Assembly: GCA_032139905.1 (NCBI GenBank)
Contig: JAQJDB010000004.1
Coordinates: 62,001-126,000 of the forward strand
Direction: 5' to 3'
Length of the DNA stretch: 64,000 bases
DNA from: Nitrospira sp. MA-1
GTDB taxonomy: Bacteria; Nitrospirota; Nitrospiria; Nitrospirales; UBA8639
Shown here: piece after piece, positions 8,140 to 17,352 of the stretch
How the letters are laid out: each line of letters starts with the position of its first letter
How positions within the stretch are numbered: position 1 is the first letter of the stretch
Made by a program: the position numbers and the translations under genes
The notes under the pieces: model-generated
The model's input: only the letters and a program-made list of their open reading frames with translations
Told to the model about the DNA's origin: nothing
The model's database searches: none

Positions 8140-8517
8140 ATGATGTCTATGATCCATACCCAACCGACTTCAATTGACGATATGCATGTTATTACATTCG
8201 GGACCTGCTTTGATGGGTCTGCCGAACCTGCTTTAGAGGCGGCTGTTTTACAGGTGCAGGAAATTCAGGGCAAACATATCATTCTGAATATGGAAACCCT
8301 GACCACACTTAATAGTCGTGCCTTAGGGAAATTATTCCTCACCTACCATCATCTCAATCGGAAGCAAATCCGGCTCAGTATGGTCAATCCAAAGCCGGCA
8401 GTCCGTGAAATGTTAGCATTTGTCAATTTTCCGAAGATCGTCCCCATCTATGATTCGGTTGATGACGTAGTGGCTTTCGAGCAACGTCAGATGGAATCTT
8501 CAGGCATCCCAGAGTAA
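8140..8517 (+). CDS. single-domain STAS protein, copy 4
   Basis: This 125-aa STAS protein starts at ATG 8140 or 8143; the ribosome-binding site is weak. The order is DDMHVITFGTCFDG, HIILNMETLTTLN, the loop LNSRALGKL, LTYHHLNRK, and RLSMVNPKPAVREML, then KIVPIYDS. The usual Asp before the loop Ser is Asn and the phospho-Ser position is Arg, the most divergent loop of the four copies. It follows copy 3 on the same strand. Confidence 0.83.
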   Translation: MMSMIHTQPTSIDDMHVITFGTCFDGSAEPALEAAVLQVQEIQGKHIILNMETLTTLNSRALGKLFLTYHHLNRKQIRLSMVNPKPAVREMLAFVNFPKIVPIYDSVDDVVAFEQRQMESSGIPE

Positions 8518-8656
8518 CCGACGTCACAAAAGGCGTATTGAGGCCAGGGGCATTTCGGATAAAAATGCGGCTTGGGAAAATGGGTAAGATTAATGAATGA
8601 GGTTCTCGTATATGAGTTGACTAAAAGGAGCGCTTCCCTCTGAAAGGAGATGCAGC

Positions 8657-8850
8657 ATGTCGATTAAAACCGGTCAACATATCGTCGAAGGATCCATGTC
8701 CAATCTCCTCCTTCATTAAGATCCAGGCACTTTCCTGGAGGCCGCCCTCTATTTCGGAAGACAAGCAAATTGAATATCTGCCCAACGTCTGATTCCTAAG
8801 GCATTAACCCAGGCACTCCGGGATCTCGCCCCGACGGTTCAGAGGCGGAC
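8657..8850 (+). pseudogene. possible degraded ORF behind a good ribosome-binding site
   Basis: AAAGGAGA (8643-8650) is followed 6 bases later by ATG 8657. The frame reads MSIKTGQHIVEGSMSN, stops after 20 codons, and then continues in the same frame with protein-like stretches (DPGTFLEAALYFGRQ, then KALTQALRDLAPTVQ) broken by two more stops. A dead gene explains a good start with a broken body, but chance is not excluded. The rest of 8518-9059 shows nothing else. Confidence 0.22.
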
Positions 8851-9059
8851 TTGCAGTTTTTGATGCCTATGGGTGCCTGCAAGGCCTGAACCGGTTCTCC
8901 GACCATTCGCCATAGCCTTCTTGTTTGCACCCCTCGCCTTCGTCGGTTTGCCTTTGGCATACTGATGCCGGTATCCCTTCATTGACTTCCATTTTCCTCC
9001 CTTCCTAGAATCGTCACCTTGGCGGCTTATCCAATTCTCCCGGAAGGGATCTCTGGCTC

Positions 9060-10160
9060 GTGAATGAAAGCGTCGTCCTCGATAAGGTTATCAAAACTCA
9101 TGGTCTCGTGAGGGCGGTGGATCATGTGTCCTTGGCGATTCAGAACGGGGAATTTTTTTCCATATTGGGACCGAGTGGGTCGGGGAAAACCACAATCCTT
9201 CGGTTAATTGCTGGATTAGATCGGCCGGATCAAGGGGACATTATAATTCAGCAACGTGCTGTCACCTTGGATCCCCCTCATAAGCGACCCGTGAATATGG
9301 TGTTTCAGCATTATGCGCTCTTCCCGCATCTGTCCGTGTTTGAAAATGTGGCCTTTGGATTAAAAATGAAAGGAGATGGCCGGGCCAATATTCAAAAGGC
9401 GGTGAGTCACATGTTGGCTCTGGTTCGTTTGCAAGGAAAGGAGAAGCGACTCCCCGGGCAACTGTCCGGAGGGGAGCAACAACGGGTGGCGCTTGCACGA
9501 GCCCTAGTGAATCGTCCGGTCGTCCTGCTGTTGGATGAGCCCTTGGCTGCTTTGGATCAGCAGCTACGCCAGGAGATGCAGGGAGAATTGAAGCGATTGC
9601 AGCGTGAGGTGAAGGCGACATTTATTTGCGTGACCCATCAGCAGGATGAAGCCCTCATGCTCTCGGATCGGATTGCGGTCATGCATGGGGGGAAGTTGTT
9701 GCAGGTGGGAACGCCTCAGGAGATTTATGATCACCCCGTATCTTCGGTTGTGGCCAAGTTTATCGGGCTTTCCAATGTGTTGTCGGGCACCATTGCCAGT
9801 TGTGACGGTGGGTTGTGTCGGGTTGAATCGAATGGCTTGTCACCCGTCATGGTCTCGTGTTCCCCACATGATTTTCCGCAGGGGGCCGTCACGGTCATAG
9901 TTCGCCCCGAACGCGTGCATGTGTCCTCTAACATGTCTGCCAATCGATATGACAATGGTCTTCAGGCGATGATGCACCACGTGGCATTTTCCGGGAATGA
10001 AGTGGTGTACCATGTTCGGCTTCAGGACGGGGCGATCTGGATGGCTCGCGTGCCAATTGCCGAAGCACAGGCCTGTCCCTTGACAGTTGGTCAACAGGTG
10101 TACGTGCAATGGTGGGCACACGATGGGTTGGTTTTGCCCTCCCAATCTCCTCCATGCTGA
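9060..10160 (+). CDS. potA: spermidine/putrescine-type ABC transporter ATP-binding protein
   Basis: This is the cytoplasmic ATPase that powers uptake by the PotBC channel. The 366-aa product starts at GTG 9060 behind GGAAGGGA. Walker A GPSGSGKT is at residues 37-44, the Q-loop in FQHYALFP, the signature LSGGEQ at about 135-140, and Walker B VVLLLDE at 154-160, with the switch His in CVTHQQDEA. The last 120 residues form a TOBE-type regulatory domain. It is the first gene of a four-gene operon whose members overlap or nearly touch, ending with the binding protein. The polyamine assignment comes from this gene set and from family similarity; another small cation substrate is possible. Confidence 0.9.
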   Translation: MNESVVLDKVIKTHGLVRAVDHVSLAIQNGEFFSILGPSGSGKTTILRLIAGLDRPDQGDIIIQQRAVTLDPPHKRPVNMVFQHYALFPHLSVFENVAFGLKMKGDGRANIQKAVSHMLALVRLQGKEKRLPGQLSGGEQQRVALARALVNRPVVLLLDEPLAALDQQLRQEMQGELKRLQREVKATFICVTHQQDEALMLSDRIAVMHGGKLLQVGTPQEIYDHPVSSVVAKFIGLSNVLSGTIASCDGGLCRVESNGLSPVMVSCSPHDFPQGAVTVIVRPERVHVSSNMSANRYDNGLQAMMHHVAFSGNEVVYHVRLQDGAIWMARVPIAEAQACPLTVGQQVYVQWWAHDGLVLPSQSPPC

Positions 10161-11017
10161 CCAATCGTTTTGCCACATCTTCCGCATTTCCTGTCAGGCT
10201 GTCCCTCGTATCGGCAGGCCTCTTCTTGGGCCTGTTCTTTTTTCTCCCGCTGGTATTGGTCTTTGGAGTGAGTCTGGCAAGCCGGGGATTGTATGGGGGA
10301 ATTTCCTGGATCGCGACCTGGGAAAATTATCAACGTGTCTTCGATCCGCTCGTGGGAGTCATATTTTTTCGGTCGCTTCTCCTGGCTGGATTAACGACTC
10401 TAGTTTGTGCAGTGGTGGCGTTTCCCTTAGCCTATTGTCTGGCCAGGGCTTCCCGGCCCTGGCAACTCATATTATTGACCCTTGTGATGATTCCATTTTG
10501 GACGAATTTTTTGGTTCGCACCTATGCGTGGGTGTTGATTTTTCGGGCGGACGGTATTCTGAATAGTCTGTTGATCAGAGTGGGGTTTCTGGAGGAGCCG
10601 CTTTCCTTATTGTTCACGGATGTGTCGGTATTTGTGGGACTGGTCTATGGCTATCTGCCCTTTATGGTGCTTCCTCTGGTGGCGGCCATAGAACGCATCT
10701 CTCCCCAATTAGAAGACGCGGCGTTTGATTTATATGCGTCTATGGGCGCGATGTTCCGACATGTGCTGCTCCCGCTCAGTGCCCCAGGTTTTCTGGCCGG
10801 GGGAGTGTTGGTCTTTATTCCTTCCCTCGGTGCCTTTATTACGCCGTATTTATTGGGTGGAGGACAAAACATGATGGTGGGGACCTTCATCCAGCAGGAA
10901 TTTTTGGTCGCCCGGGACTGGCCGTTTGGATCAGCCATCTCATTCGGGCTGATGGGAAGCGTTCTTCTTATTTGGTTTTTGCTAGCTCGGACGTCAGTGG
11001 GAAAGGATCCGTCATGA
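10154..11017 (+). CDS. potB: polyamine-type ABC transporter permease
   Basis: This inner-membrane permease forms one half of the channel. ATG 10154 overlaps the end of potA by 7 bases, so translation is coupled; in-frame upstream starts lie inside potA. The first membrane segment is LVSAGLFLGLFFFLPLVLVFGV. The usual periplasmic segment follows, then further helices with the ABC-permease coupling (EAA-type) loop near DAAFDLYASMGAMFRHVLLP. The length of 287 aa is normal for PotB. It overlaps the next gene by 4 bases (ATGA). Confidence 0.9.
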   Translation: MLTNRFATSSAFPVRLSLVSAGLFLGLFFFLPLVLVFGVSLASRGLYGGISWIATWENYQRVFDPLVGVIFFRSLLLAGLTTLVCAVVAFPLAYCLARASRPWQLILLTLVMIPFWTNFLVRTYAWVLIFRADGILNSLLIRVGFLEEPLSLLFTDVSVFVGLVYGYLPFMVLPLVAAIERISPQLEDAAFDLYASMGAMFRHVLLPLSAPGFLAGGVLVFIPSLGAFITPYLLGGGQNMMVGTFIQQEFLVARDWPFGSAISFGLMGSVLLIWFLLARTSVGKDPS

Positions 11018-11814
11018 AGCGGATGCCGAGCAGTTTCATCCTCATGAGTGTGCTGGTCATGCTCTTTTTATATCTGCCGGTGGTCATCCTGATCGGCCTG
11101 TCATTTAATGCCTCCACAATGGGAGTGGCGTGGAAGGGGTTCACGTTTCAGTGGTACGAAAAGCTGGCCCTGGACCGGGCGATTCTCGAAGCGACGGTCA
11201 ATAGTGTGGTGATTGCAATAATATCAACCGGATTGGCCCTTTTTCTTGGAGTGGGGACCGCCATCGGTCTGGAAACCCGTCAAGGGGGGCAGAAGGCGTG
11301 GGTCAACATGATCCTGTTGCTGCCACTGGTCATCCCGGAAATATTATTGGGTGTGGCCTTATTGATGGTGTTTGTCTTATGTCAGGTCCATCTGGGGTTT
11401 GGGACCATCATTATCGGACATATGGTCTTCAATCTTCCGTTGACCATCGTCATGGTCAGAGCCCGTCTCCGTAAGCTGGATCCTGCCTGGGAAGACGCGG
11501 CGCGTGATTTGGGCGCCACTTCATGGGACGTGCTCACCCGCATCACACTTCCCTTGTTACGTCCGGCAATCTGGGGGGCAGGACTGTTAGGGTTTACCGT
11601 ATCGTTGGATGACTTTGTCGTGACATTTTTTGTCGCCGGCCCCGGTTCAACCACCCTCCCACTCAAAGTGTTTTCGATGATCAGAACAGGGATGACTCCC
11701 GAAGTGAATGCCTTGTCGGCGGTAATGGTCGTGGTCTCCATGCTGTGCGTGGGGTTGTCTTGGTTCCTCCAGGAGCGGTCGGCACCGGCTTCGTCTGAAT
11801 CTTCGTATTTATGA
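11014..11814 (+). CDS. potC: polyamine-type ABC transporter permease
   Basis: This is the second inner-membrane channel subunit. ATG 11014 overlaps the potB stop (ATGA), with GAAAGGAT upstream. The 266-aa product has the first membrane helix at FILMSVLVMLFLYLPVVILI and a coupling loop AWEDAARDLGATSWDVLTRI followed by TLPLLRP, the EAA-like motif that docks on PotA. SLDDFVVTFFVAGPG near the end is typical of PotC. It lies 13 bases upstream of the binding-protein gene. Confidence 0.92.
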   Translation: MKRMPSSFILMSVLVMLFLYLPVVILIGLSFNASTMGVAWKGFTFQWYEKLALDRAILEATVNSVVIAIISTGLALFLGVGTAIGLETRQGGQKAWVNMILLLPLVIPEILLGVALLMVFVLCQVHLGFGTIIIGHMVFNLPLTIVMVRARLRKLDPAWEDAARDLGATSWDVLTRITLPLLRPAIWGAGLLGFTVSLDDFVVTFFVAGPGSTTLPLKVFSMIRTGMTPEVNALSAVMVVVSMLCVGLSWFLQERSAPASSESSYL

Positions 11815-11827
11815 AGGGCGGCAACTC

Positions 11828-12886
11828 ATGAACATGTTGTGTCAGTGGGCGGGGATCTTGATTCTCCTGGTGGCGGCGGGATGTTCGGAATCTGGCACAT
11901 CCTCGGAATCACCATCCTCTCAACGCCCTACTCTTTATTATTTTACGTGGTCTGACTATGTGGATGCGGGGGTGGTGGCCAAATTCGAAGCGACCCGGGG
12001 GGTGCGGGTGGTCGTGGACACTTTTAGTAGCAATGAAGAGTTATTAGCCAAAGTGCAGACCGGCATGACCGGGTATGATGTGGTGGTGCCTTCTGATTTT
12101 ATGGCAGGCATTATGGGCCGATTGGGGTTGCTGGCGGAGTTGGATCTGGAAAAAATTCCTCATGTGCAAGATCTGGAGCTCCACCTCCAGCAGCTCTCGT
12201 TTGATCCCACCAACCGGTTTGCCATTCCCTATTTATGGGGCACGGTTGGAATGGGGTATAATTCTGAGGTGGTGACGGAACCGCCAACCAGTTGGGAAGC
12301 CTTATGGGATCCGAAATTTTCCGGTCGTATCAGTATGCTGAACGATGAACGGGAAGTCTTCGGGTTGGCACTCCAGTCCTTAGGCTACTCGCTGAATAGT
12401 GTCGATCCCCAGGCCATTCAACTAGCCAAGCATAAGTTGATGAAGCAAAAGCCCTTGATCAAAGCGTATACGAGTGAACAGTTTGACCAACTACTTGTGG
12501 CCGGGGAGGTCGTATTAGCGCATGCCTGGGGAGGGCCGATCGCCAGGGCGATGCGTGAGCACCCGTCAATCCGGTATGCGCTCCCCCAGGAAGGTGGGAT
12601 GATGTGGACGGATTGTCTGGCGGTCCTGGCCAGTTCTACTCAACAAGCGCTCGCGATGGATTTTATCAATTTTCTTTTAGATGAAGAGGTGGCGCTTGCC
12701 ACATCGCAGCGACTATTATTTGCTTCAGCCAACCGACATGTTCGGAATCGTCTGCCGGAAGAGATTCGCACGAACACGGCGGTGTACCCGCCAAGTGAGA
12801 TGCTTGCCCGGATGGAGTGGTTGGAAGATGTTCAGGAGGCCATTCGTTATTATGATCGAGCATGGACAGAGCTGAAAGTGCACTAG
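11828..12886 (+). CDS. potD: polyamine-type ABC transporter substrate-binding lipoprotein
   Basis: This periplasmic solute-binding protein hands substrate to PotBC. Residues 1-19 are a lipoprotein signal with the lipobox VAAGC, so it is probably membrane-tethered rather than free. The mature part starts like PotD/PotF (LYYFTWSDYVDAGVVAKFE), with VVVPSDF and AIPYLWGTVGMGYN (hinge and pocket region), then SWEALWDPKF and VLAHAWGGPIARAM. The length of 352 aa is typical. It is the last gene of the potABCD operon. Confidence 0.9.
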   Translation: MNMLCQWAGILILLVAAGCSESGTSSESPSSQRPTLYYFTWSDYVDAGVVAKFEATRGVRVVVDTFSSNEELLAKVQTGMTGYDVVVPSDFMAGIMGRLGLLAELDLEKIPHVQDLELHLQQLSFDPTNRFAIPYLWGTVGMGYNSEVVTEPPTSWEALWDPKFSGRISMLNDEREVFGLALQSLGYSLNSVDPQAIQLAKHKLMKQKPLIKAYTSEQFDQLLVAGEVVLAHAWGGPIARAMREHPSIRYALPQEGGMMWTDCLAVLASSTQQALAMDFINFLLDEEVALATSQRLLFASANRHVRNRLPEEIRTNTAVYPPSEMLARMEWLEDVQEAIRYYDRAWTELKVH

Positions 12887-12970
12887 GCTTGGCTTGACCC
12901 TTTTAGCCATCTGCTACTAAACTGCATGATTGCTAAGTTTTATATACGAGGATTCACGAAAGGGAAGTCC

Positions 12971-13798
12971 ATGATGCAGCGAATGATAATTTCGTCACAG
13001 ACAATATGTTGGGTGGTCGTGGCCTTTTTCCTGGCCGGCGCTCCGCTGTGGGCGGAAGAACCAGGAACAAGTCGTTCCCCTCTCTACCTGACGCAAGTGC
13101 CCTATGAGCCTCCTCCTCCGTCAGAATCAAGAGGGGTCGAGGCCACGCCACCTCCTGAAAGCTTAACGACCGAGGATGAGGAGCGTCTGGAAGCACTTAT
13201 TCCGCTGCTTGAGGGAAAACAGGAATTTTGGGCCATCGGAGAGTTTGTCTATTTTGGGAAACACTCGATCCCGTATTTAGTAAAAGCCCTCAAGTCGCCG
13301 GTGTCCAGAGTCCGGTTCAATGCGGTGGAAACGCTGTCGATGATCAATGATTCCTCCGCAGTCCCGGGCTTACTGGAGGTCGCAATCAATTCGGAGGAAG
13401 ACTCCCGGATCCGGTCCCATGCATTGCGTGTGGCGACACGATTGGATCCCAACCAGGTCGTTCCGGCCATAGAGGTAATGGTGAAGGACCCCAATTCTAC
13501 GATTCGGAATACGGCGGTGTTTGAATCACGGAGGGTCCATCGGAAGGAAGTGCTGCCTTTCATTATCAGTGCCATTTCAGATCCAGAGCAATACGTGTCA
13601 ATCACGGCGCGGGATTCTTTCTGGATTCTCACCAGATTCAGCGGTTCAATCCATGATTGGGAAGCCTCCACCCCTGAAGACAGGAAGGAATGGATGAAGG
13701 AATGGTGGTCCTGGTTGGAAGAGAATCAGGAACGATTCGGCGAGACCCCGTCATCCACAAAACCTCTTCGATCACCGGCAGACCTGAATGTCAGTTGA
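12971..13798 (+). CDS. exported HEAT-repeat protein
   Basis: ATG 12971 follows AGGG at a 6-base gap; an upstream ATG at 12926 would place extra residues before the signal. Residues 1-25 form a signal peptide ending near APLWAEE. After a Pro-rich linker (YEPPPPSES), residues about 75-230 contain four to five HEAT/PBS-like helical repeats (YLVKALKSPVSRVRFNAVET, AVPGLLEVAINSEEDSRIRS, VVPAIEVMVKDPNSTIRNTA). Such repeats are protein-binding scaffolds. There is no enzymatic motif, and partners are unknown. It follows the pot operon by 84 bases and may or may not be co-transcribed. Confidence 0.8.
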   Translation: MMQRMIISSQTICWVVVAFFLAGAPLWAEEPGTSRSPLYLTQVPYEPPPPSESRGVEATPPPESLTTEDEERLEALIPLLEGKQEFWAIGEFVYFGKHSIPYLVKALKSPVSRVRFNAVETLSMINDSSAVPGLLEVAINSEEDSRIRSHALRVATRLDPNQVVPAIEVMVKDPNSTIRNTAVFESRRVHRKEVLPFIISAISDPEQYVSITARDSFWILTRFSGSIHDWEASTPEDRKEWMKEWWSWLEENQERFGETPSSTKPLRSPADLNVS

Positions 13799-13910
13799 CA
13801 GTGGTCCCTGAATAACCAAACGAGAGGCCAGGGCCTTCCCGGACGGTGGTCGGAAGCGTGTGATTTCATGAGACGAAAGACGTAGAAGATTCAGAAAAGG
13901 AGTCAGGTTG

Positions 13911-14441
13911 ATGGCAGTATTACCTATAGCAAAAATCGGCAACCCCGTTCTCCGGCAACAGGCCAAGCCGGTCGATCCCGCATCAATCGGGAGTCGACGA
14001 ATCCAGGAGTTCCTTGATGATATGTTTGAAACGATGGTGCATTATGAGGGAATTGGATTAGCCGCCCCGCAGGTCGCACATTCGGAACAGATTGTCGTGA
14101 TGGAATGTGAGGGGAAGGATGGCATTCCGAAGACCGTCCTCATTAATCCTAAAATTGTGTTTTATAGCCCCTCCCAAACTGAAATGTGGGAAGGTTGTCT
14201 CAGTATTGATCTCATGCGAGGTAAGGTGGTCCGGCCGTCCATGATCCGCGTGCAGGCCTATGATCGGCAGGGTGTACTCCAGGATTTTGAAGCGAACGGA
14301 CTCTATGCGGTGTGCATCCAGCATGAAATGGACCACCTCATCGGAAAATTGTTCATTGATCGGATGGCCGACATGTCGACCCTGACCCAGTTGGAAGAGT
14401 TTGATGCCTATTGGCGCGAAGAATCCGCCCCGGTGATTTAA
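13911..14441 (+). CDS. def: peptide deformylase
   Basis: This enzyme removes the formyl group from the N-terminal Met of new proteins using a metal ion. The 176-aa product has all three family motifs: GIGLAAPQ (47-54), EGCLS (94-98, metal-binding Cys) and QHEMDH (137-142, two metal His and catalytic Glu). ATG 13911 has an AGGAG about 9 bases upstream; a TTG directly before it is less likely. It is not followed by fmt, its usual partner elsewhere. Confidence 0.95.
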   Translation: MAVLPIAKIGNPVLRQQAKPVDPASIGSRRIQEFLDDMFETMVHYEGIGLAAPQVAHSEQIVVMECEGKDGIPKTVLINPKIVFYSPSQTEMWEGCLSIDLMRGKVVRPSMIRVQAYDRQGVLQDFEANGLYAVCIQHEMDHLIGKLFIDRMADMSTLTQLEEFDAYWREESAPVI

Positions 14442-14567
14442 TTCCTGCTTGAAAGAGCTGACCGTCGAGCGTTTTCTGCTCATCCATTCCACGCGTGTGT
14501 TTCCGTGATTCCATGATTCCCATGAGAATCACGCCATCTGGCGACAAAAAAGGTTTCGAAACTTCCT

Positions 14568-16292
14568 GTGAAATCGCTCCTGAGAGTCCTGTCCTACCTG
14601 GCCCCGTATCGCGGGCTCGTGTGTGTCACCTTCTTCTTTGCCGGTGTAACGACGGCCCTGGAGCTGCTCCCCCCCTGGCTCATCAAAGTGGTGATTGATG
14701 ACGTAATCCCGGCAAAAAATACGGACATGCTGACCTGGGTGCTCATTGGACTACTCCTGGCCTATGGACTGAAGAATCTCTGTAATTCCCTCCGCATCCG
14801 CTTTAATAACACGCTAGAGCAACGGGTGGTGCATCGACTCCGACAACAAGTGTTTGCCGCTCTGCAACGGTTATCGTTGACGTATTATGAAAATCGATCG
14901 ACGGGTGAAATCATGTCGCGTGTCGTGAATGATACGGAACACGTGCAACGAATTTTCATTGATGGGCTTGAGGGCATGTTGACGGCCACTTTGACCCTGG
15001 TCGGCATTACCACTATTTTATTTATGCTGAACTGGAAAATGGCCCTTCTCGTTCTACTGCCGATTCCGATACTCACCATCGGAGGCGTGGCGTTTACCCG
15101 CCGGGTCCACCGGTATTATCACGATATTCGTCAGCAGGCCGCTGAACTCAATGGCTATCTGCAGGATTCCTTGTCGGGGATCCGGGAAACGATGGGATTC
15201 AATCGACAGCCCTACGAGCAGACTCGTTTTCAGGACATGAGTCATCACTACAGCCAAGCAAATCTGAAAGCGATGTATTTATGGTCGATTTATTCTCCTG
15301 GAATGATTTTCATCGGAAGCCTGGGAACCATTTTGATTGTGTGGTATGGCGCAGGTGAAGTGATAGCCGGTCATCTTTCCACTGGTGAGTTGGTCATGTT
15401 TTTATCATACCTCGTCTTGTTTTATACCCCGGTCAATCAAATTCATTCCGTGAATCATTTGTTGCAACATGCCCTGGCTGCCAGTGAACGGGTGTTTGAC
15501 ATCTTGGATGCGGAGCCTGCCGTTCCCGACCACGGGCATCTTCGTCCGGCTCAGCCCCGGTTGTCGGGGAAAGTCGAATGGAAGGATATGGCCTTTTCTT
15601 ATCGGCCCGGGAAACCGGTCTATCAACATCTTTCCCTGGTGGTGGAACCGGGGGAGCATGTGGCGTTAGTCGGGCCAAGCGGTGTGGGAAAAAGCACGCT
15701 CATGAAACTTCTCTTCCGGTATTACGATGTGGGGGAGGGTGCGATTGAGTTGGATGGATACGATATTCGTCATCTCCCGTTATTCTATCTTCGTGAACAA
15801 ATCGGCTTTGTCCAACAGGAACCCTTTTTGTTTAATGGCACGGTGCGAAGCAATCTAGCGTATGGAGACTTGGCGGCATCGCAGGGTCAAATAGAAGCGG
15901 TGGCGCGGGCTGCGCAAGCGCATGAATTTATTCAAGCGCTACCTGATGGATATGACACCTGGATCGGGGAACGCGGAGTGAAATTGTCGGTTGGGCAAAA
16001 ACAGCGTATCGCCATTGCCCGGGTATTGCTCAAAGATCCACCCATTGTGGTCATGGATGAAGCCACGTCGAATATTGACACGGAAACGGAAGTCGAGATT
16101 CGGATTGCCATGGATGAACTCATGCGTGGCCGGACGACGTTTATCGTGGCCCATCGGTTGTCAACTCTGCAAGCCGTGGATCGAATTGTCGTGTTTGAAT
16201 ATGGACAGATTGTTGAGGAAGGCGATCATGCGACCCTACTGGCAAGAGGGGGCTTGTATGCCGGGTTGTATGAAGCCCAATTTCATGTTTAA
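14568..16292 (+). CDS. MsbA-like ABC exporter (membrane domain fused to ATPase)
   Basis: This is a half-transporter of 574 aa. An N-terminal six-helix membrane domain starts with VLSYLAPYRGLVCVTFFFAG, and a cytoplasmic ATPase domain follows from about residue 335. The ATPase has Walker A GPSGVGKST, a Q-loop in GFVQQEPFLF, signature LSVGQKQRIAIAR, Walker B PPIVVMDEATSN and the switch His in IVAHRLST. The signature reads LSVGQ instead of LSGGQ. Likely cargo is lipid A or another lipid or peptide; the sequence does not decide. The start is GTG 14568 with a poor ribosome-binding site. Confidence 0.88.
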   Translation: MKSLLRVLSYLAPYRGLVCVTFFFAGVTTALELLPPWLIKVVIDDVIPAKNTDMLTWVLIGLLLAYGLKNLCNSLRIRFNNTLEQRVVHRLRQQVFAALQRLSLTYYENRSTGEIMSRVVNDTEHVQRIFIDGLEGMLTATLTLVGITTILFMLNWKMALLVLLPIPILTIGGVAFTRRVHRYYHDIRQQAAELNGYLQDSLSGIRETMGFNRQPYEQTRFQDMSHHYSQANLKAMYLWSIYSPGMIFIGSLGTILIVWYGAGEVIAGHLSTGELVMFLSYLVLFYTPVNQIHSVNHLLQHALAASERVFDILDAEPAVPDHGHLRPAQPRLSGKVEWKDMAFSYRPGKPVYQHLSLVVEPGEHVALVGPSGVGKSTLMKLLFRYYDVGEGAIELDGYDIRHLPLFYLREQIGFVQQEPFLFNGTVRSNLAYGDLAASQGQIEAVARAAQAHEFIQALPDGYDTWIGERGVKLSVGQKQRIAIARVLLKDPPIVVMDEATSNIDTETEVEIRIAMDELMRGRTTFIVAHRLSTLQAVDRIVVFEYGQIVEEGDHATLLARGGLYAGLYEAQFHV

Positions 16293-16385
16293 CATGGTAT
16301 CGCATACATCCGCTGCTATACGCGTAATCGAGCGCTGGTGGGTGGGGGCCGGAACTAAAGACCCGAGTCTATCGTGAGAAACGAA

Positions 16386-16577
16386 ATGACCGTGAAATGT
16401 CCGATATGCGGCAACGTGGAACAATGGGAAGGCAATGTCTTTCGACCCTTTTGTTCCAAGCGATGCCAATTGTTGGATTTGGATGGATGGTTGAGTGAAC
16501 GCTATCGTATTCCCGATGCGGAAGAAGATGGGTTGGATGAGGCGGTTGGTGAGTCCGGACCCACATCTGCTGATTAG
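16386..16577 (+). CDS. yacG: YacG-like zinc protein (DNA gyrase inhibitor family)
   Basis: This small zinc finger protein, of a family known in E. coli to bind and inhibit gyrase, has 63 aa from ATG 16386; a GTG at 16374 could add four. It has the two Cys pairs of the family, CPIC and CSKRC, in the order [20 protein letters not shown], then WLSERYRIP, exactly the YacG layout. The tail is acidic. It follows the exporter by about 90 bases. Confidence 0.85.
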   Translation: MTVKCPICGNVEQWEGNVFRPFCSKRCQLLDLDGWLSERYRIPDAEEDGLDEAVGESGPTSAD

Positions 16578-16771
16578 GAGAGGGTTAGACTGAGGAGAAA
16601 TGCGTTGCCAATATGGCTTCCTGCTCTCAAGTTCACCGCTTTTCTGAGTCAGAGGCCAACGATGGGCAATTCGCCAAAATAGGGTTTCGCTCAGCCACAT
16701 TGACCTTTTCGCCCTCGCTCCATCCAGTCCGAGATGCTCCTGGTAAATGAAATTATAATGGAGACAAACCT

Positions 16772-17311
16772 ATGCCAAAAATGATCACGGCGAAACGTCA
16801 TGAGGACGAAACAGATAAGGCCCAGGAGTTTGTCCGGACCAATATCCTACTTCCTGCCAGTTTGTTGGGGTTGATTTCGATCGTCGTCGGAGTCATCGCC
16901 TTAGGCTTTCAATTCTGGGCAGGAACGTATGGATGGGAAACCTTTACCTACAGTTCGGCGCTCATCATAGCCGGAGTTCTTGTGGGAATCGTTCAAACGA
17001 AATACCAACAGTATCTATTGCGAGAGTTTCCGGGACATTTTGCTAATCGCATGAGAGCCTATAGCCAACGGTCGGTCCGGAAGGCCAAGAAGGCCATCAC
17101 CGAGCATGATATTGAGCATCGCGGTCGCGGATTCGTTCCGCTCTGGTATCTTCTGGGGATCGTGATGTTTTTTGCGCTTTCCGGATTAGCTGTGGCTACC
17201 GGTTTTATGGAGCCGGTTGCCGCGTTTGCCTTGCCCTGGGCAGGCTATTTCTGGGCAAAGTTATTTTTTTGGAAGGGGGTAGTGTTGCTGCCGGACCGCA
17301 AAAAGAAATGA
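16772..17311 (+). CDS. four-helix membrane protein of unknown function
   Basis: The 179-aa product begins with a charged cytoplasmic stretch. It has two hydrophobic helices (LLGLISIVVGVIALGFQFW and SSALIIAGVLVGIVQ), a basic loop of about 50 residues (YSQRSVRKAKKAITEHD), then two more helices (WYLLGIVMFFALSGLAVATG and AAFALPWAGYFWAKLFFWKG) and a basic end (PDRKKK). GGAGA lies about 8 bases before ATG 16772. I do not recognise the family. It is convergent with lpxD. Confidence 0.75.
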   Translation: MPKMITAKRHEDETDKAQEFVRTNILLPASLLGLISIVVGVIALGFQFWAGTYGWETFTYSSALIIAGVLVGIVQTKYQQYLLREFPGHFANRMRAYSQRSVRKAKKAITEHDIEHRGRGFVPLWYLLGIVMFFALSGLAVATGFMEPVAAFALPWAGYFWAKLFFWKGVVLLPDRKKK

Positions 17312-17352
17312 GGCCTTTTCTGCTGTTGAGTCCTGGATCGGCTATGGCCGGA

